From positions 1 to 64,000 of the forward strand of contig JAJXZL010000045.1 of the NCBI GenBank assembly GCA_021780075.1: a DNA stretch of 64,000 nucleotides, read 5' to 3'. Positions 1 through 7,832 of the stretch are shown here, in pieces; the first letter of the stretch is position 1, and the number at the start of each line of letters is the position of its first letter. The translations under genes and the position numbers were made by a program. The notes beneath the pieces were generated by a model. It saw only the letters and a program-made list of their open reading frames with translations. It made no database searches and was not told the DNA's origin. The stretch comes from Acidobacteriota bacterium (GTDB lineage: Bacteria; Acidobacteriota; Terriglobia; Terriglobales; Acidobacteriaceae).

Positions 1-174
1 CCATCAGTCCGTCTTTCCTCGACAGTTCGTGGGTAGCTTCAGTCATACTCGTCCGATTGGCACAAGCGCAATTCTATAGCCGTTCAGGGGTGCAGCCAGG
101 GTTGGAATCATATTTCTGAATGGTCGCTTATCCGGACAATACCGCGGAGTCCGGTCATCCAATGCCTCCACCGC

Positions 175-387
175 TCAGCGAGGCTTCGTTTCGAAGAACA
201 TCTCCACATCCGTAATGCTCGTCGTCATCCGATACGGCGGCAGGCTCGCCAGAAACGTCTGCCCATATCGCTGCCTGCGCACGCGCGGGTCCAGCAGCAC
301 CAGCACGCCGTGATCTTCGAGCGACCGAATCAGCCGCCCAAACCCCTGCTTCAGCGTCAGCACCGCCGACGGTACCTGGCAGCGCAT
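175..387 (-). pseudogene. Displaced 3'-end copy of the DinG-like helicase gene
   Basis: This 70-codon stretch encodes the C-terminal tail of a DinG/YoaA-type helicase, beginning in the segment QVPSAVLTLKQGFGRL and ending in MFFETK. It matches the end of the complete helicase gene at 11682-13673 with about 13 mismatches in roughly 195 aligned bases by eye. It lacks the helicase motifs I-V and has no start region of its own. Both copies are on the minus strand, so they form a direct repeat enclosing positions 388-11681. It may be the old gene end displaced by an insertion, or the scar of a duplication. Confidence 0.8.
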
Positions 388-498
388 GACGCCAGTTATC
401 TCGCTTCTTCACGTCAGGAGACGCGTGCGGAACAGCTCCCGGAAAGATGCCCTCTATCGGCATGTTTCGTTTCTGTTCCCCCTGGGGATCGCGTACTG

Positions 499-685
499 CT
501 TTCCGCGGCAGCATCTGATCGCGCATCGCGGCGTTGTACACATAGATCGCCTCGACCGTGGCGATCTGCTTGAGGTCCGCAGGCTGCGGGCGCTCGTACA
601 CATCCTGATTTGTGTGCCAGCTTCGGCTACCGTAACCGAGGTTGTTGAACTGCTCAGCGACGACAAGCCCGTGTATGAAGATCAA
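499..685 (-). pseudogene. C-terminal remnant of an M28-family peptidase
   Basis: Minus-strand translation gives a segment (NNLGYGSRSWHTNQDVY, then QPADLKQIATVEAIYVYN and AAMRDQMLPRK) that I recognise as the carboxy end of secreted M28 zinc peptidases. The upstream zinc-binding and catalytic region is absent: the amidohydrolase gene ends at 689, directly before the remnant. After LPRK the frame runs on without homology to about 386, where the displaced helicase end begins in another frame. This is a truncated gene left at the edge of a rearranged segment. The family call is from memory of the motif. Confidence 0.55.
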
Positions 686-688
686 TAC

Positions 689-1741
689 CTACTGCGGAAA
701 ATAAGGAGCAACGTTGCTGAAAATCTGTTTGAGCTCAGCAGGAGAGAGCTGCAAGCTGTGACGTAACGTGTCGATGTAATGGACGGCGGTCACAGTGGAC
801 CAGTCCGTGCCAAAGACTATCCGGGAAAGCCCAATCCGGCGAAGATTTGTGGCCAGCCTGTCGGGGCCATCGGCAAAGTCCTTTTGCTCATCCCAAAGAA
901 GCCGTTCGTCGCTGCCCGGCGCAGCCTCCGCAAAAGACGGAGACAGCACAACGGCGGCGATATCGAAGTACAGGTGACGGCAGCGGTCAGGATCTTCCGC
1001 GCAGACCTTGGCAAAGGCGGAGAACGTATCGTCCGTGGCTTGATCGTATCCACCCCAGCCCCCGAGGTGCGCAATCTGAATGGGAACATGAGAGGCCGAA
1101 GGCAGGACCTTCTCCATAAACACCTGAACGTTGCGTGTGCCTTGCCAGGTCTCTCCGGTGCGCAGATGAATCAGGATCGGCATGCGAAGGCGATCGGCTG
1201 CGGCAAAAACCTTAGCGAGCTGCTGGACCTGTGCGGGATCGTCAAAGCGGAAATCGGCATTGGCAAGGTGCAACTTGAGTCCACCGCGCAGACCGATTCT
1301 GGCGCAGTACTGGATAGCTGCCAGCGCGTAAGGACGAAGCGGATTCACGCTGCAAAACCCCACCAGCCGATCCCGATACAGCTGCACCTGGTGGAGAGTC
1401 CAGTCGTTCTCCGCATTTACCGCAGCGGCCTCGCGGGGAACATGCACAAAAGGAGAGCCAAGCCGGTAGGCGGCAGAGATTGCCACCGAGCGTCGAATAC
1501 CCGCAGCATCGAGCTGAGCGATCAATTCTGACGCGCTTGACGGCTCTTCTTTCTGTCTGCCGGCGAGTCTGCGCGACCCGCGGCCCGCACCCTCATTCAG
1601 CAGGCGTGCCGCTGCGGGACTCATCAAATGCGCATGGTGGTCCGCTTTGGGCGCCGTCTGCGCATGAGCAGAAACGCCGGCAAGACAAACGAGCATCGAA
1701 GCCGAGGTCGCTACAGAAAGGAATATCCTTCTGAAATTCAT
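689..1741 (-). CDS. Secreted amidohydrolase-family (amidohydrolase_2) protein
   Basis: A 350-residue protein with an N-terminal signal peptide (hydrophobic core residues 9-24, SAHAQ cleavage region). The rest reads as a TIM-barrel metal-dependent hydrolase of the amidohydrolase_2 group. The HxH metal motif is in ADHHAHL near residue 37, further ligand histidines are in PILIHLRTG and IAHLGGWGG, and the final Asp is in VFGTDWS. The substrate cannot be told from sequence; relatives include decarboxylases and lactonases. It is divergent from the permease at 2175 and sits at the left edge of the accessory segment. No strong Shine-Dalgarno precedes the ATG at 1741. Confidence 0.75.
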   Translation of the reverse strand: MNFRRIFLSVATSASMLVCLAGVSAHAQTAPKADHHAHLMSPAAARLLNEGAGRGSRRLAGRQKEEPSSASELIAQLDAAGIRRSVAISAAYRLGSPFVHVPREAAAVNAENDWTLHQVQLYRDRLVGFCSVNPLRPYALAAIQYCARIGLRGGLKLHLANADFRFDDPAQVQQLAKVFAAADRLRMPILIHLRTGETWQGTRNVQVFMEKVLPSASHVPIQIAHLGGWGGYDQATDDTFSAFAKVCAEDPDRCRHLYFDIAAVVLSPSFAEAAPGSDERLLWDEQKDFADGPDRLATNLRRIGLSRIVFGTDWSTVTAVHYIDTLRHSLQLSPAELKQIFSNVAPYFPQ

Positions 1742-1897
1742 ACGTTGCAGACAGCCTACAAGAGTTGATGGCGTTGCTGCTGGGAATCTTCACTCCTCGT
1801 CCAGCGCCCGCCGAATACATGCTGTCCGCCATCGAAGCACAGTCCTAGACAGCGGATGCCGTCACCTGACCCTCCTGATAAGTCGGCTTGTGGCAAG

Positions 1898-1946
1898 CAA
1901 CCCGCTCATCGAAGTGCGCAGCCACGGATCACGGCTCAATATGATG
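1898..1946 (+). repeat. Intergenic repeat family 1, copy A
   Basis: Copy A shares CAACCCGCT, then ATCG, then GTGCGCAGCCACGGATC and CGGCTCA with copies at 4636 and 7520. It lies in the 433-base divergent gap between the amidohydrolase and the ADOP permease. It is the shortest copy: the match fades after CGGCTCAAT. I saw nothing else recognisable in the gap 1742-2174 apart from the permease ribosome-binding site. Confidence 0.7.
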
Positions 1947-2174
1947 CCTAACGATTGTGCATAAGCCGGCGATTTCAGCAAGTTCCAAAGGCGTTTTTCA
2001 AGCCCGATTTTGCCAGCGCTACTTCGGGCCTTGCAACGCCTGGTCTTGCAATGAACTGGCCTTCTGCCGGCAAAGCGAGGTCGAGAATGACCCGGCCCGC
2101 ATTCGCTGAGTCGTCCTTTCTTATCGCAACGAACTCATCTGCAATGCCGTATTATCCCTTCATGGAGTCGGGCA

Positions 2175-4598
2175 ATGCAGACTCTTTTTCGAGATATCCG
2201 TTACGCGGCGCGCAGCCTGCGCAGGTCGCCCGCATTTACGGCGACAGTGGTGATGACACTGGCGCTCGGAGTGGGCGTCACTACCGCCATCTTCAGCTGC
2301 GTCTATGCAATTCTGCTGCAATCGTTGCCCTTTGAGGATGCCGGCCGCATCATCGCTTTGTCTGAGACCCACCCGCAAATCACCGGCGGGATCGAAGCCA
2401 CCTATCCCGACTATGAGGATTGGAAGACGCAGCAGCACAGCTTCACTCAGATCGCGGCCTATTCCACGCTGAACCCAGAAACAGTTTCGCTGGTAACGGA
2501 TGGGCGCGCGGAGCAGGTGCACCGCGTCCTTGCCTCCGGCAATTTCTTCTCGGTGCTGGGAATCAAGCCGATGATCGGCCGCCTGATCGGCGAGCAGGAC
2601 GATAAGCCTGGAAGCGATCATGTGGCATTGCTGAGCGCGTCGGCGTGGAGTCGCTACTTCGGCAGAGACTCGGGCGTCGTGGGACGCAGCGTCAACCTGA
2701 ACGGAACTGCCTTCACCGTCATTGGCGTTTTGCCAGTCGGCGCCGCCTATCCTTCAGGTGGAGAGGTGTGGCTGCCGCTATCCCTGCTGGACCAGGAGAC
2801 GCGCACATCCCGCGTGTGGCACTCGGTGAAGGTGCTGGGCCGGCTGCGTCCTGGTGTTGCGTTGCCTGAAGCAAGAGCCGACATGCAGACGGTTTCAGCG
2901 CATCTGGCTGCCGCGTACCCTGCCACCAACCGCAACGTGGGCGCGCTTCTGAGGCCGCTGCGCGAGGAACTCGTGGGAAGGTTGCGTCCGGCCATGCTCA
3001 GCCTGCTCGGAGCTGTCTTCCTCGTGCTGTTGATTGCATGCTCGAATGTCGCCAACCTCCTGATGGTCAGGGCAACAGCAAAGCGGCGCGAGATTGCCGT
3101 TCGCCAGGCGCTTGGCGCTACCCGAACGCAGTTCTTCTCCCAGTTCCTCGCCCAGGCGCTTGTCCTGTGTTTCCTCGGCGGCACACTTGGTGTCATGTTG
3201 GCGGCTGGAGTTTTACCGTGGCTGCGCATTCTTCTTGCTCACACCGTGCCTCTCGCCCCGTCGATGATTCAATCGATCGAGATCAACATTCCAGTATTGC
3301 TGTTTGCGTTATTCACATGCCTGCTGACCGCAATCTTGTTCAGCATGTTCCCGCTCATGGATAGATCGCCGCGCGTGATTGAAACCCTGCGCGCGGGAGA
3401 GCGTGGCAGCATTGGCACTCGAAGCAGAATGCGCGGCGTCCTCGTCGCCGGAGAGATCGCAGTCGCGGTCGTGGTGCTTTTCCTGAGCACGCTTGTCGCG
3501 CGGAGTTTTCAGAAGCTGCTGGAGGTCGATCCAGGCTTCAGGACCGACCACCTGTTGAGCGCTGAGATCGCGCTGCCGGAGCCGAAATATGGCGATGACA
3601 GCCCCGTCACCAATCATTTTTGTGAGCAGCTTCTCGACACCATAGCGCGGTCTCCGGGTGTATTATCCGCTGCCACCACAAGCATTGTTCCACTCAAGCC
3701 GTCGCAGGTGATGACGCGGTTTCTGGTTGAAGGCGCGCCCCCCACCGCGCCGGGGACATTTCCCGTCGCACAAATCCGCTACGTGAGCCCCGACTTCTTT
3801 CATACCTTCGGCCTTGCTGTCCTAAGTGGCCGAGTCTTTGAGCAGAAAGACATTGAGAACAACGCCAAATTCTTTGTCGTCAATGCCGCCTTCGCAAAGC
3901 GGTACCTCGCTGGCAGAAATCCGTTGGGGGCCAATATCCTCCTCGGAGTGCTAAGCCCGCATCCTGAGAAGATCCCGGTGGTTGGGGTGGTCTCTGACGC
4001 GCACGACCTCGGAGTGGCAAGCGAGGCGCAACCGGAGATCTATCTGCCGGGGTTCGGCCTCCACGAGGTTCTGCTTGTACGAACCTTCGTTGACCCCGCG
4101 AGCGTTGAGTCCATCGTAAAGAATGCGGTGCATGCATTGGATGCCAATCAAGCTGTCTACAACGCGCAGACCATCGATGCGATGTTATCGAACTCCGTGG
4201 GTCGCCAGAAGATGACGGCCATGCTGCTCGGCATTTTTTCGCTTGTCGCACTCGTATTGGCTGCGATTGGCATCTACGGGGTTCTTTCTTACTCCGTTGC
4301 GCAGCGCTCGCGCGAGATCGGAGTGAGGATGGCGGTGGGAGCCACGCGCACGCATATCCTGCGCCTCGTCCTCTGGCAGGCTGCCCAATTCACAGGAGCA
4401 GGACTCGCGATTGGAGTGGGTACGGCGCTGGTGAGTGCTCGCGTCATTAGCGGCTTGCTCTTTAATACGGGCACCGCTGACCCGCTGTCTGTGGGGCTTG
4501 CGATCGGAATTCTAGCGTTGGCCGCGGCAACGGCAGCGCTGATCCCTGCCATCCGCGCTGCGTCAGCGAATCCGAACGAAGCGCTGCGCGCAGACTGA
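2175..4598 (+). CDS. ADOP-family MacB/FtsX-like ABC permease (orphan)
   Basis: An 807-residue permease with a duplicated architecture. A first half has an N-terminal membrane helix (residues ~20-45) after the typical LFRDIRYAARSLRRSPAFT opening, a MacB-type periplasmic core and an FtsX transmembrane block (~275-385). A second half has its own helix (~420-440), core and FtsX block to the C-terminus. This is the layout of the acidobacterial duplicated orphan permeases, which occur without an adjacent ATPase, and none is present here. The transported molecule is unknown; MacB relatives export peptides, macrolides or lipoproteins. The ATG at 2175 has GGAG about 8 bases upstream. Confidence 0.88.
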   Translation: MQTLFRDIRYAARSLRRSPAFTATVVMTLALGVGVTTAIFSCVYAILLQSLPFEDAGRIIALSETHPQITGGIEATYPDYEDWKTQQHSFTQIAAYSTLNPETVSLVTDGRAEQVHRVLASGNFFSVLGIKPMIGRLIGEQDDKPGSDHVALLSASAWSRYFGRDSGVVGRSVNLNGTAFTVIGVLPVGAAYPSGGEVWLPLSLLDQETRTSRVWHSVKVLGRLRPGVALPEARADMQTVSAHLAAAYPATNRNVGALLRPLREELVGRLRPAMLSLLGAVFLVLLIACSNVANLLMVRATAKRREIAVRQALGATRTQFFSQFLAQALVLCFLGGTLGVMLAAGVLPWLRILLAHTVPLAPSMIQSIEINIPVLLFALFTCLLTAILFSMFPLMDRSPRVIETLRAGERGSIGTRSRMRGVLVAGEIAVAVVVLFLSTLVARSFQKLLEVDPGFRTDHLLSAEIALPEPKYGDDSPVTNHFCEQLLDTIARSPGVLSAATTSIVPLKPSQVMTRFLVEGAPPTAPGTFPVAQIRYVSPDFFHTFGLAVLSGRVFEQKDIENNAKFFVVNAAFAKRYLAGRNPLGANILLGVLSPHPEKIPVVGVVSDAHDLGVASEAQPEIYLPGFGLHEVLLVRTFVDPASVESIVKNAVHALDANQAVYNAQTIDAMLSNSVGRQKMTAMLLGIFSLVALVLAAIGIYGVLSYSVAQRSREIGVRMAVGATRTHILRLVLWQAAQFTGAGLAIGVGTALVSARVISGLLFNTGTADPLSVGLAIGILALAAATAALIPAIRAASANPNEALRAD

Positions 4599-4635
4599 GG
4601 GTGGATTTGCAGATCGCGGTAAAGCCATTCAGGCT

Positions 4636-4697
4636 AAACCCGTGCGCAGCCACGGATCGCGGCTCCATTGGATACTTGACGATGCTGCGTTTATTCA
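4636..4697 (+). repeat. Intergenic repeat family 1, copy B
   Basis: Copy B starts 38 bases after the permease stop. It shares GTGCGCAGCCACGGATCGCG, GGCTC and ATTGGATACTTG with copy C at 7520, with copy A matching the first half. The right half (GACGATGCTGCGTTTATTCAAG) is a diverged version of the copy C right half. There is a small AGCC...GGCT dyad in the core but no T-run, so it is not an obvious terminator. Confidence 0.7.
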
Positions 4698-4801
4698 AGT
4701 CCCGGCTCAAGCCCTGGCTCCGCTGAAACAGGAATCGCTGCTGAGCACAAGCATCTCAGACCGATCAGCGACGAGAAGGTTCTACAACGAAAGCGGAGAC
4801 T

Positions 4802-4848
4802 CATATATACAGTTAAACTTTACATATTACCTGTCTATATGAGATATT
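4802..4848 (+). promoter_or_regulatory. MarR-type operator dyad and promoter
   Basis: An AT-rich island contains the inverted repeat CATATATACAG (4802-4812) / CTGTCTATATG (4831-4841), 10 of 11 positions paired, with an 18-base spacer. A possible -35 TTTACA (4819-4824) and -10 GATATT (4843-4848), spaced 18, would put transcription start on or beside the GTG at 4855, so the mRNA may be leaderless. The dyad overlaps the promoter, as expected for MarR autorepression. Inference from pattern only. Confidence 0.5.
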
Positions 4849-4854
4849 GACCTG

Positions 4855-5307
4855 GTGAGTCATCGAAAGACTTCTACTCAGGCCGGGCTTGCGCGGGTTC
4901 TTGCAGGCGAGATTCGCGCGGTATTCCGCAAGATTAAACTGCGTTTGCGCGAGCATGCGGGACGCGGCGCCCTTACGTCATCACAGGCTGCTGTCGTTCT
5001 TCGATTGGAGCAGGATGGACCGGCCACAGTGTCAGGCCTGGCGCGTGCGGAAGGGATGCGTCCTCAGTCCATGAGTGCTGTGGTGACTCCGTTGCAAGAG
5101 TCGGGCCTCGTGCGAGGCACACCTGATCCGGTGGATGGGCGGCAGACCTTGATGTCTCTCACGCCCAAATGTCTCAGGTTGCTTGAAGAGGGCAGGGCCG
5201 CGAGACAGGACTGGCTCACCATGAGGATTTCGCAGAAGCTCTCTGTTCACGAGCAGGAAAAGCTTCAAGAGGCACTCGCACTGCTTGCACGGTTGGTTGA
5301 AGATTAA
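4855..5307 (+). CDS. MarR-family transcriptional regulator
   Basis: A 150-residue winged-helix regulator. The DNA-binding part is at residues ~40-105 (LTSSQAAVVLRL, GLARAEGMRPQSMSAVV recognition region, then the wing DPVDGRQTLMSLT), flanked by N- and C-terminal dimerisation helices. It starts with GTG and no Shine-Dalgarno is visible, consistent with leaderless initiation from the promoter just upstream. It is the first gene of a co-directional set with an isochorismatase-like hydrolase, a small membrane protein and an MFS exporter, a common arrangement for small-molecule or drug-responsive efflux. It probably represses this set. The ligand is unknown. Confidence 0.85.
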   Translation: MSHRKTSTQAGLARVLAGEIRAVFRKIKLRLREHAGRGALTSSQAAVVLRLEQDGPATVSGLARAEGMRPQSMSAVVTPLQESGLVRGTPDPVDGRQTLMSLTPKCLRLLEEGRAARQDWLTMRISQKLSVHEQEKLQEALALLARLVED

Positions 5308-5360
5308 ACCCGCTCTGTCTGCCTGTTTCCGTGCACGTTTATAGCCGAGGAGAGACTGCA

Positions 5361-5924
5361 ATGCCGCTTACAACGCTCGACCCCAACACCGCGTTGATTG
5401 TGATCGACCTGCAAAAAGGAATTGTCAGCGGAAACTTTGTTCATCCTATCGCTGACATCATTAACCGAGCACGGATATTGATCGATGCTTTCCGCGCGAA
5501 TCGTCTTCCAGTCGTCCTTGTGAACGTGACTGGACGTCCGCAAGGCAGGACAGAGCAGGGGCCGCGCAGCAGCATATCGTTTTCTGAAGACTGGAGCAAC
5601 CTGTTGCCAGAACTGCATCAGCAACCGAGCGATATGGTCGTCACGAAGCGAAGCTGGGGCGCATTTGCGACTACGGATCTTGAACGTAAGCTCAAAGCGC
5701 AAGGCGTTACCCAGGTGGTTGTAACCGGAGTAGCGACTTCGGTTGGCGTTGAGGCAACGGCGCGTCAGGCCTACGAGCAGGGCTTCAACGTAACTCTCGC
5801 ACTCGATGCAATGACCGATATCCGCCAGGAAGCGCATGAGTACAGCATCAGGAACGTCTTTCCTCGTCTCGGCGAAACGGGCACGACCCAGGAAGTGATT
5901 GATCTGCTGGCAAAAGGAGTTTGA
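5361..5924 (+). CDS. Isochorismatase-like (cysteine hydrolase superfamily) protein without the nucleophilic Cys
   Basis: A 187-residue Rossmann-like hydrolase. Asp16 in VIDLQKG and Lys96 in TKRSWGAF match the family Asp and Lys. The nucleophilic Cys is replaced by Gly129 in VATSVGVEATARQAYE. True isochorismatases (EntB, PhzD) also lack this Cys, so the protein may be a vinyl-ether hydrolase-like enzyme or have another role; an amidase mechanism is unlikely. The ATG at 5361 is preferred over an in-frame GTG at 5331 because GAGGAGAG lies 7-8 bases upstream. It follows marR by 53 bases. Confidence 0.8.
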   Translation: MPLTTLDPNTALIVIDLQKGIVSGNFVHPIADIINRARILIDAFRANRLPVVLVNVTGRPQGRTEQGPRSSISFSEDWSNLLPELHQQPSDMVVTKRSWGAFATTDLERKLKAQGVTQVVVTGVATSVGVEATARQAYEQGFNVTLALDAMTDIRQEAHEYSIRNVFPRLGETGTTQEVIDLLAKGV

Positions 5925-5929
5925 ACCAA

Positions 5930-6258
5930 TGAACTGGATTCATCTCGTTTCCTACTTCTTCGGCGGCGCCCTTGCGGCAAATGCCGTGCCTCACTTTGTC
6001 GCAGGCACTTTGGGGCGCAGTTTTCAAAGCCCCTTCGCCAAGCCACCGGGGCAAGGGCTCTCCTCTGCGACGGTCAACGTTGTGTGGGGATTCTTCAACG
6101 CGGTAGTTGCTTATCTGCTGGTCGCGCGTGTCGGTGATTTCCATCCTCGTGCGACAAGCCACATCCTCCCGTTCGGCCTCGGCGTATTACTTGTCAGCAT
6201 CTTTTCGGCGCGCCACTTCGGCCAGTTCCATGGAGGCAACACATCGTCGCGCGCATGA
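5930..6258 (+). CDS. Small multi-pass membrane protein
   Basis: A 109-residue protein with about three to four hydrophobic segments (around residues 5-25, 48-68 and 78-95). I do not recognise the family confidently. The ATG at 5930 has AGGAG about 9 bases upstream. It follows the isochorismatase-like gene by 5 bases, and its stop overlaps the MFS start (ATGA), so the three genes are almost certainly one operon with translational coupling. It might be an accessory subunit of the neighbouring exporter, but this rests on position only. Confidence 0.75.
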
Positions 6259-7481
6259 TGAATCCGCTGTCCGGCACCTTTCGCTCACTCAGGAGTTTCA
6301 ACTTCCGCCTGTGGACGGCCGGCAGCGTGGTTTCCAACATCGGCACCTGGATGCAGCGCGTCGCGCAGGACTGGCTGGTGCTCACGCAACTCACCCATCG
6401 CGACGCGTCTGCGCTGGGCATTGTGATGGGTTTGCAGTTCGCGCCGCAGCTTCTGCTGCTGCCCTGGACGGGATCAGCTGCGGACCGCCTCAATCAGCGC
6501 AAGCTTTTGATGCTGACGCAGGCAACGATGGGCGTACTAGCGCTTGTCCTGGGATGGTTCACAATTGAGGGAGTCATCCGGCTCTGGCACGTCTATGTGT
6601 TTGCTTTCCTCTCCGGTTCTGCTGCTGCGCTCGATGCTCCGGTCAGGCAAACCTTTGTGGCGGAGATGGTCGGCGATGCGGATCTGCCAAATGCCGTGGC
6701 ATTGAACTCAACATCCTTTAACGCCGGGCAGATGATTGGTCCTGCGGTCGCCGGTTTGCTCATCGCAAAACTCGGAATCGGCTGGGCCTTTGTTCTCAAC
6801 GGGTTTTCCTTCGCCGCAGTTCTGCTTTCCATGTCGTTCTTTCGCCTCTCTGAGCTGCGTGCCAGCGCTCGAGCACACCGTACCGCATCCGGATTTCTTG
6901 AAGGGTTTCGTTATGTGTGGGGAAGACAGGAACTGAGGGTGATACTGATCATCCTGTTTCTGATCGGTACTTTTGGACTGAACTTTCCGATCTTCATCTC
7001 CACGATGGCCGTGAACGTCTTCCACTCTGACTCGCGTGCTTTTGGCTTGCTCTCCTCTATCATGGCTGCTGGGTCTCTTTCGGGAGCGCTGTTCGTCGCC
7101 GGCCAAAAGAAACTTGGCTTATCGTCGCTGTCGATAGGGGCCGGAGTCTTCGGGCTGGGTTGGACATTCGCCGCACTCGCCCCGGGATACTGGTGGTTCG
7201 CGGCAGCTCTCGCTGTCAGCGGCGCGGCTGCCCTGACCTTCACCAACGGTACGAACAGCATCATGCAGCTTTCGACAGAACCATCCATGCGCGGTAGAGT
7301 GATGGCGCTCCGGGTTGGCGTTGCGTTAGGCGGAATGACGATCGGCGCTCCGATCGTCGGTTGGGTTGCCCACCACTTCGGCTCGCGCTGGTCGCTCGCA
7401 GTCGGTGCCGGAGCGGGATTCACCGCCGCCCTGGTCGCAACTTACGCGCTCGTTCGACAAAAAGATGCCCTGCTCACGTAG
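6255..7481 (+). CDS. MFS transporter, EntS/DHA3-like exporter
   Basis: A 408-residue major facilitator protein with about 12 predicted helices. The opening FRSLRSFNFRLWTAGSVVSNIGTWMQRVAQDWLVL and the loop GSAADRLNQRKLL (motif A region) are typical of the MFS_3/EntS-type proton-driven exporters. The start overlaps the previous gene stop (ATGA), so it is probably translated by coupling. It is the last gene of the marR operon and the likely effector: efflux of a small molecule also handled by the hydrolase. A second in-frame ATG lies at 6258. Repeat copy C follows 38 bases after the stop. Confidence 0.85.
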   Translation: MMNPLSGTFRSLRSFNFRLWTAGSVVSNIGTWMQRVAQDWLVLTQLTHRDASALGIVMGLQFAPQLLLLPWTGSAADRLNQRKLLMLTQATMGVLALVLGWFTIEGVIRLWHVYVFAFLSGSAAALDAPVRQTFVAEMVGDADLPNAVALNSTSFNAGQMIGPAVAGLLIAKLGIGWAFVLNGFSFAAVLLSMSFFRLSELRASARAHRTASGFLEGFRYVWGRQELRVILIILFLIGTFGLNFPIFISTMAVNVFHSDSRAFGLLSSIMAAGSLSGALFVAGQKKLGLSSLSIGAGVFGLGWTFAALAPGYWWFAAALAVSGAAALTFTNGTNSIMQLSTEPSMRGRVMALRVGVALGGMTIGAPIVGWVAHHFGSRWSLAVGAGAGFTAALVATYALVRQKDALLT

Positions 7482-7519
7482 CTTTGTTCGAAGTGCGATC
7501 CTTGGTTTCGCCAACAGGC

Positions 7520-7593
7520 CAACCCGCTTATCGGGGTGCGCAGCCACGGATCGCGGCTCATTGGGATACTTGGCGAGGATGCGCTCATTGAGT
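7520..7593 (+). repeat. Intergenic repeat family 1, copy C
   Basis: The longest copy: CAACCCGCTTATCGGG, GTGCGCAGCCACGGATCGCG, GCTCATTGGGATACTTGG, then CGAGGATGCGCTCATTGA. It lies in the 351-base gap after the MFS gene. The remaining gap (7594-7832) shows no recognisable feature except GAGGGG before the next start. A very weak resemblance to its right end occurs near 9665-9695. Confidence 0.7.
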
Positions 7594-7832
7594 CGCGCGA
7601 AGGATCACAGGACCGAAGCCCGTTTGCCGGGACCGATCTGCTCGAACCAGGGCAAACTGCGTATGATGAGCGTCTTACCCAATTCACAGCGCCGATTGCA
7701 GCCGTGATCTATGCAATTGCCGTTCAGTGATGCTCACGTGGCACAGTGACGCGAGGCACAGACATCTTAGGACTTGAGTAGCAGAATGTTCGTCGCACAC
7801 TCCCCCAGACCTGACATAGAGAGGGGCAAATT

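Noticed and set aside
155..685. A 176-codon minus-strand frame covering both remnants
   Set aside because: Only the first third is M28-like. The rest crosses the displaced helicase end in the wrong frame, so it is not one protein.
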